64,000 bases of DNA from NCBI RefSeq assembly GCF_963662255.1, contig NC_085047.1, positions 58,712,006 to 58,776,005 of the forward strand, read 5' to 3'. A program made the position numbers and the translations under genes. How positions within the stretch are numbered: position 1 is the first letter of the stretch; each line of letters opens with the position of its first letter. Positions 62,777-64,000 of the stretch are shown in pieces. The DNA comes from Cinclus cinclus (taxonomy: Eukaryota; Chordata; Aves; Passeriformes; Cinclidae). Under the pieces are notes generated by a model, which saw nothing but the letters and a program-made list of their open reading frames with translations, ran no database searches and had not been told where the DNA came from.

Positions 62777-64000
62777 CTTCAATAGTGTGAAAAGATGTAG
62801 CTCTATTGATTTCACAGCAAAAACAACTCTAAAAGCTTTTATGCTGTGAAGTGAGAATCAAATTTACCTGAAGCAAACCTTTTCAAACATAGATCATCTC
62901 TTGTACTAACAGTTGGCTGAGAGAGCAGTTCCTGTCTCATTTGTGATAACTGACATCATTATATGGATTTCTCATTATATGCAGCTCTATGTAAGTGAAT
63001 TGCTGAGAAAGGAAACTCATCCTGATTAGAAAAGGTTTGTTTTTAAGTTGTCTTTTAATGCAGTTAAGCAACAGAAAATGAGAAGTAGTAGCCAACTAGT
63101 GCTTTGTGGACTGTAGCTAGGGAACTTTTAGTCCAAATTGCTTAAAATAAAATATTTTCTCCCCCCAGAATTTCAGAGGGGAAAAAAAGTAACAGTCAAA
63201 GTGAAGTTATAACTGTTTTTCCAGCAACTTGCTCCTTTTCTTCCCTAGAAAAAACAGTATTGTAAGCACATCACTAGTGTTTGTGTACTGTGATGTTTTT
63301 GTTTCTAGGACTTTTTTTTTTTTTGCCTGACCTCATAATTTTGCTTTACCAAATCCTTCCAGTTTTTTGTTTGAGAAATACTAACGAATGATGAGTCCAA
63401 ATTGGCATGAAAAGCAGGAAACAGATTCTTAACACATAATTGCCAAGAACACGATTAGTACTACAGGCCATGAAAAATGGCTAGGTTGGAGCTTGTGCTG
63501 GTATAGCTGCTAGAGGGAGTGCAACAGAAGTTATCCTACTTGGTTTTTGTCCTAAACGTATTTTTTTTCCTGTATGCAAACTGCTCTAGAAAATAAACAA
63601 TGAAATGTAAAACGCGTAAGTTATAATGACTGTTACAAATTAAAATAAACTTTTTGTTTCACAAGGCAATGTATTGTTGCCATTGCTTTGTCCAGAATAA
63701 GTGGAATAATTTATTATTATGCTTCAGTTATCTCCCTTCCAAAGGGAGGCCTTTTTAGTGTTAGAGAATTGTAAGATTAGTTTTAATATCATATATAAAG
63801 TAATTTGAATAAAATTTAATAAAGATTGGGTTAGCATAAATAAATAAATAAAAACAATAAATCTCTGGGTAGGTACTTAAAAAAAATAAGTTCCTTACAA
63901 AAGATGTGCAGGTGTTAGTAATGGTATTCCTTTTTAATAATTCCTTAACTAAATCTCAGTCAGCCGTTTAAATCACAATGTTATATTCACATTATAGTTC

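Larger units (their letters stand above)
60531..64000 (+). other. VWA8: VWA8 intron 12 (5' part, runs off the window)
   Basis: Begins GTAAGG; no acceptor or following exon was found before 64000. Contains a 24-bp duplication (60913-60959), a purine-rich tract (61165-61215), a TG repeat (62655-62690) and a 36-bp tandem duplication (62705-62776). No transposon was confidently recognised. Confidence 0.8.

Overview
This window is vertebrate nuclear DNA, almost certainly from a bird and probably a passerine. The grounds are many 5'-truncated CR1 LINE fragments with avian-type 3' tails, LTR-like sequences resembling avian endogenous retroviruses, an AT-rich intron-dominated layout, and one recognisable gene read through long introns. 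No prokaryotic genes, tRNA, rRNA or CRISPR array were seen.

The gene is VWA8 (von Willebrand factor A domain-containing protein 8, a mitochondrial AAA+-type ATPase), on the + strand. The first 12 coding exons are present: 7686-7830, 19695-19772, 30951-31081, 33177-33287, 45473-45640, 47573-47737, 48124-48173, 48492-48600, 51493-51597, 58723-58854, 60238-60372 and 60453-60530. They join without a frame error into 1407 nt (469 codons). This covers the N-terminal targeting peptide, a first ATPase-like module whose Walker motifs are degenerate, and the P-loop of a second module. The P-loop (residues 441-448) is cut by the 80-bp intron 11. The gene continues past the right edge.

Layout: 1-7280 is upstream intergenic DNA with two CR1 copies. 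A CpG island at about 7280-7990 holds the presumed promoter, a GC box, a short possible uORF and exon 1. Intron 1 (11.9 kb) carries four CR1 pieces and an unexplained exon-like segment. Intron 2 (11.2 kb) carries two CR1 tails and an LTR-like block with a 42-bp minisatellite. Intron 4 (12.2 kb) carries a CR1 scrap and an LTR-like element. Exons 5-9 form a looser cluster. Intron 9 (7.1 kb) has an LTR-like element, two CR1 pieces and a second exon-like segment. Exons 10-12 are close together, and the last 3.5 kb is intron 12.

The most notable observations are a GC-AG intron (intron 4), the 42-bp minisatellite whose G-rich strand is the transcribed sense strand, the split P-loop, and two exon-like segments whose phases do not fit VWA8. 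I found no clear new biological system. Identifications come from recognising sequence by eye and were not checked by database search.
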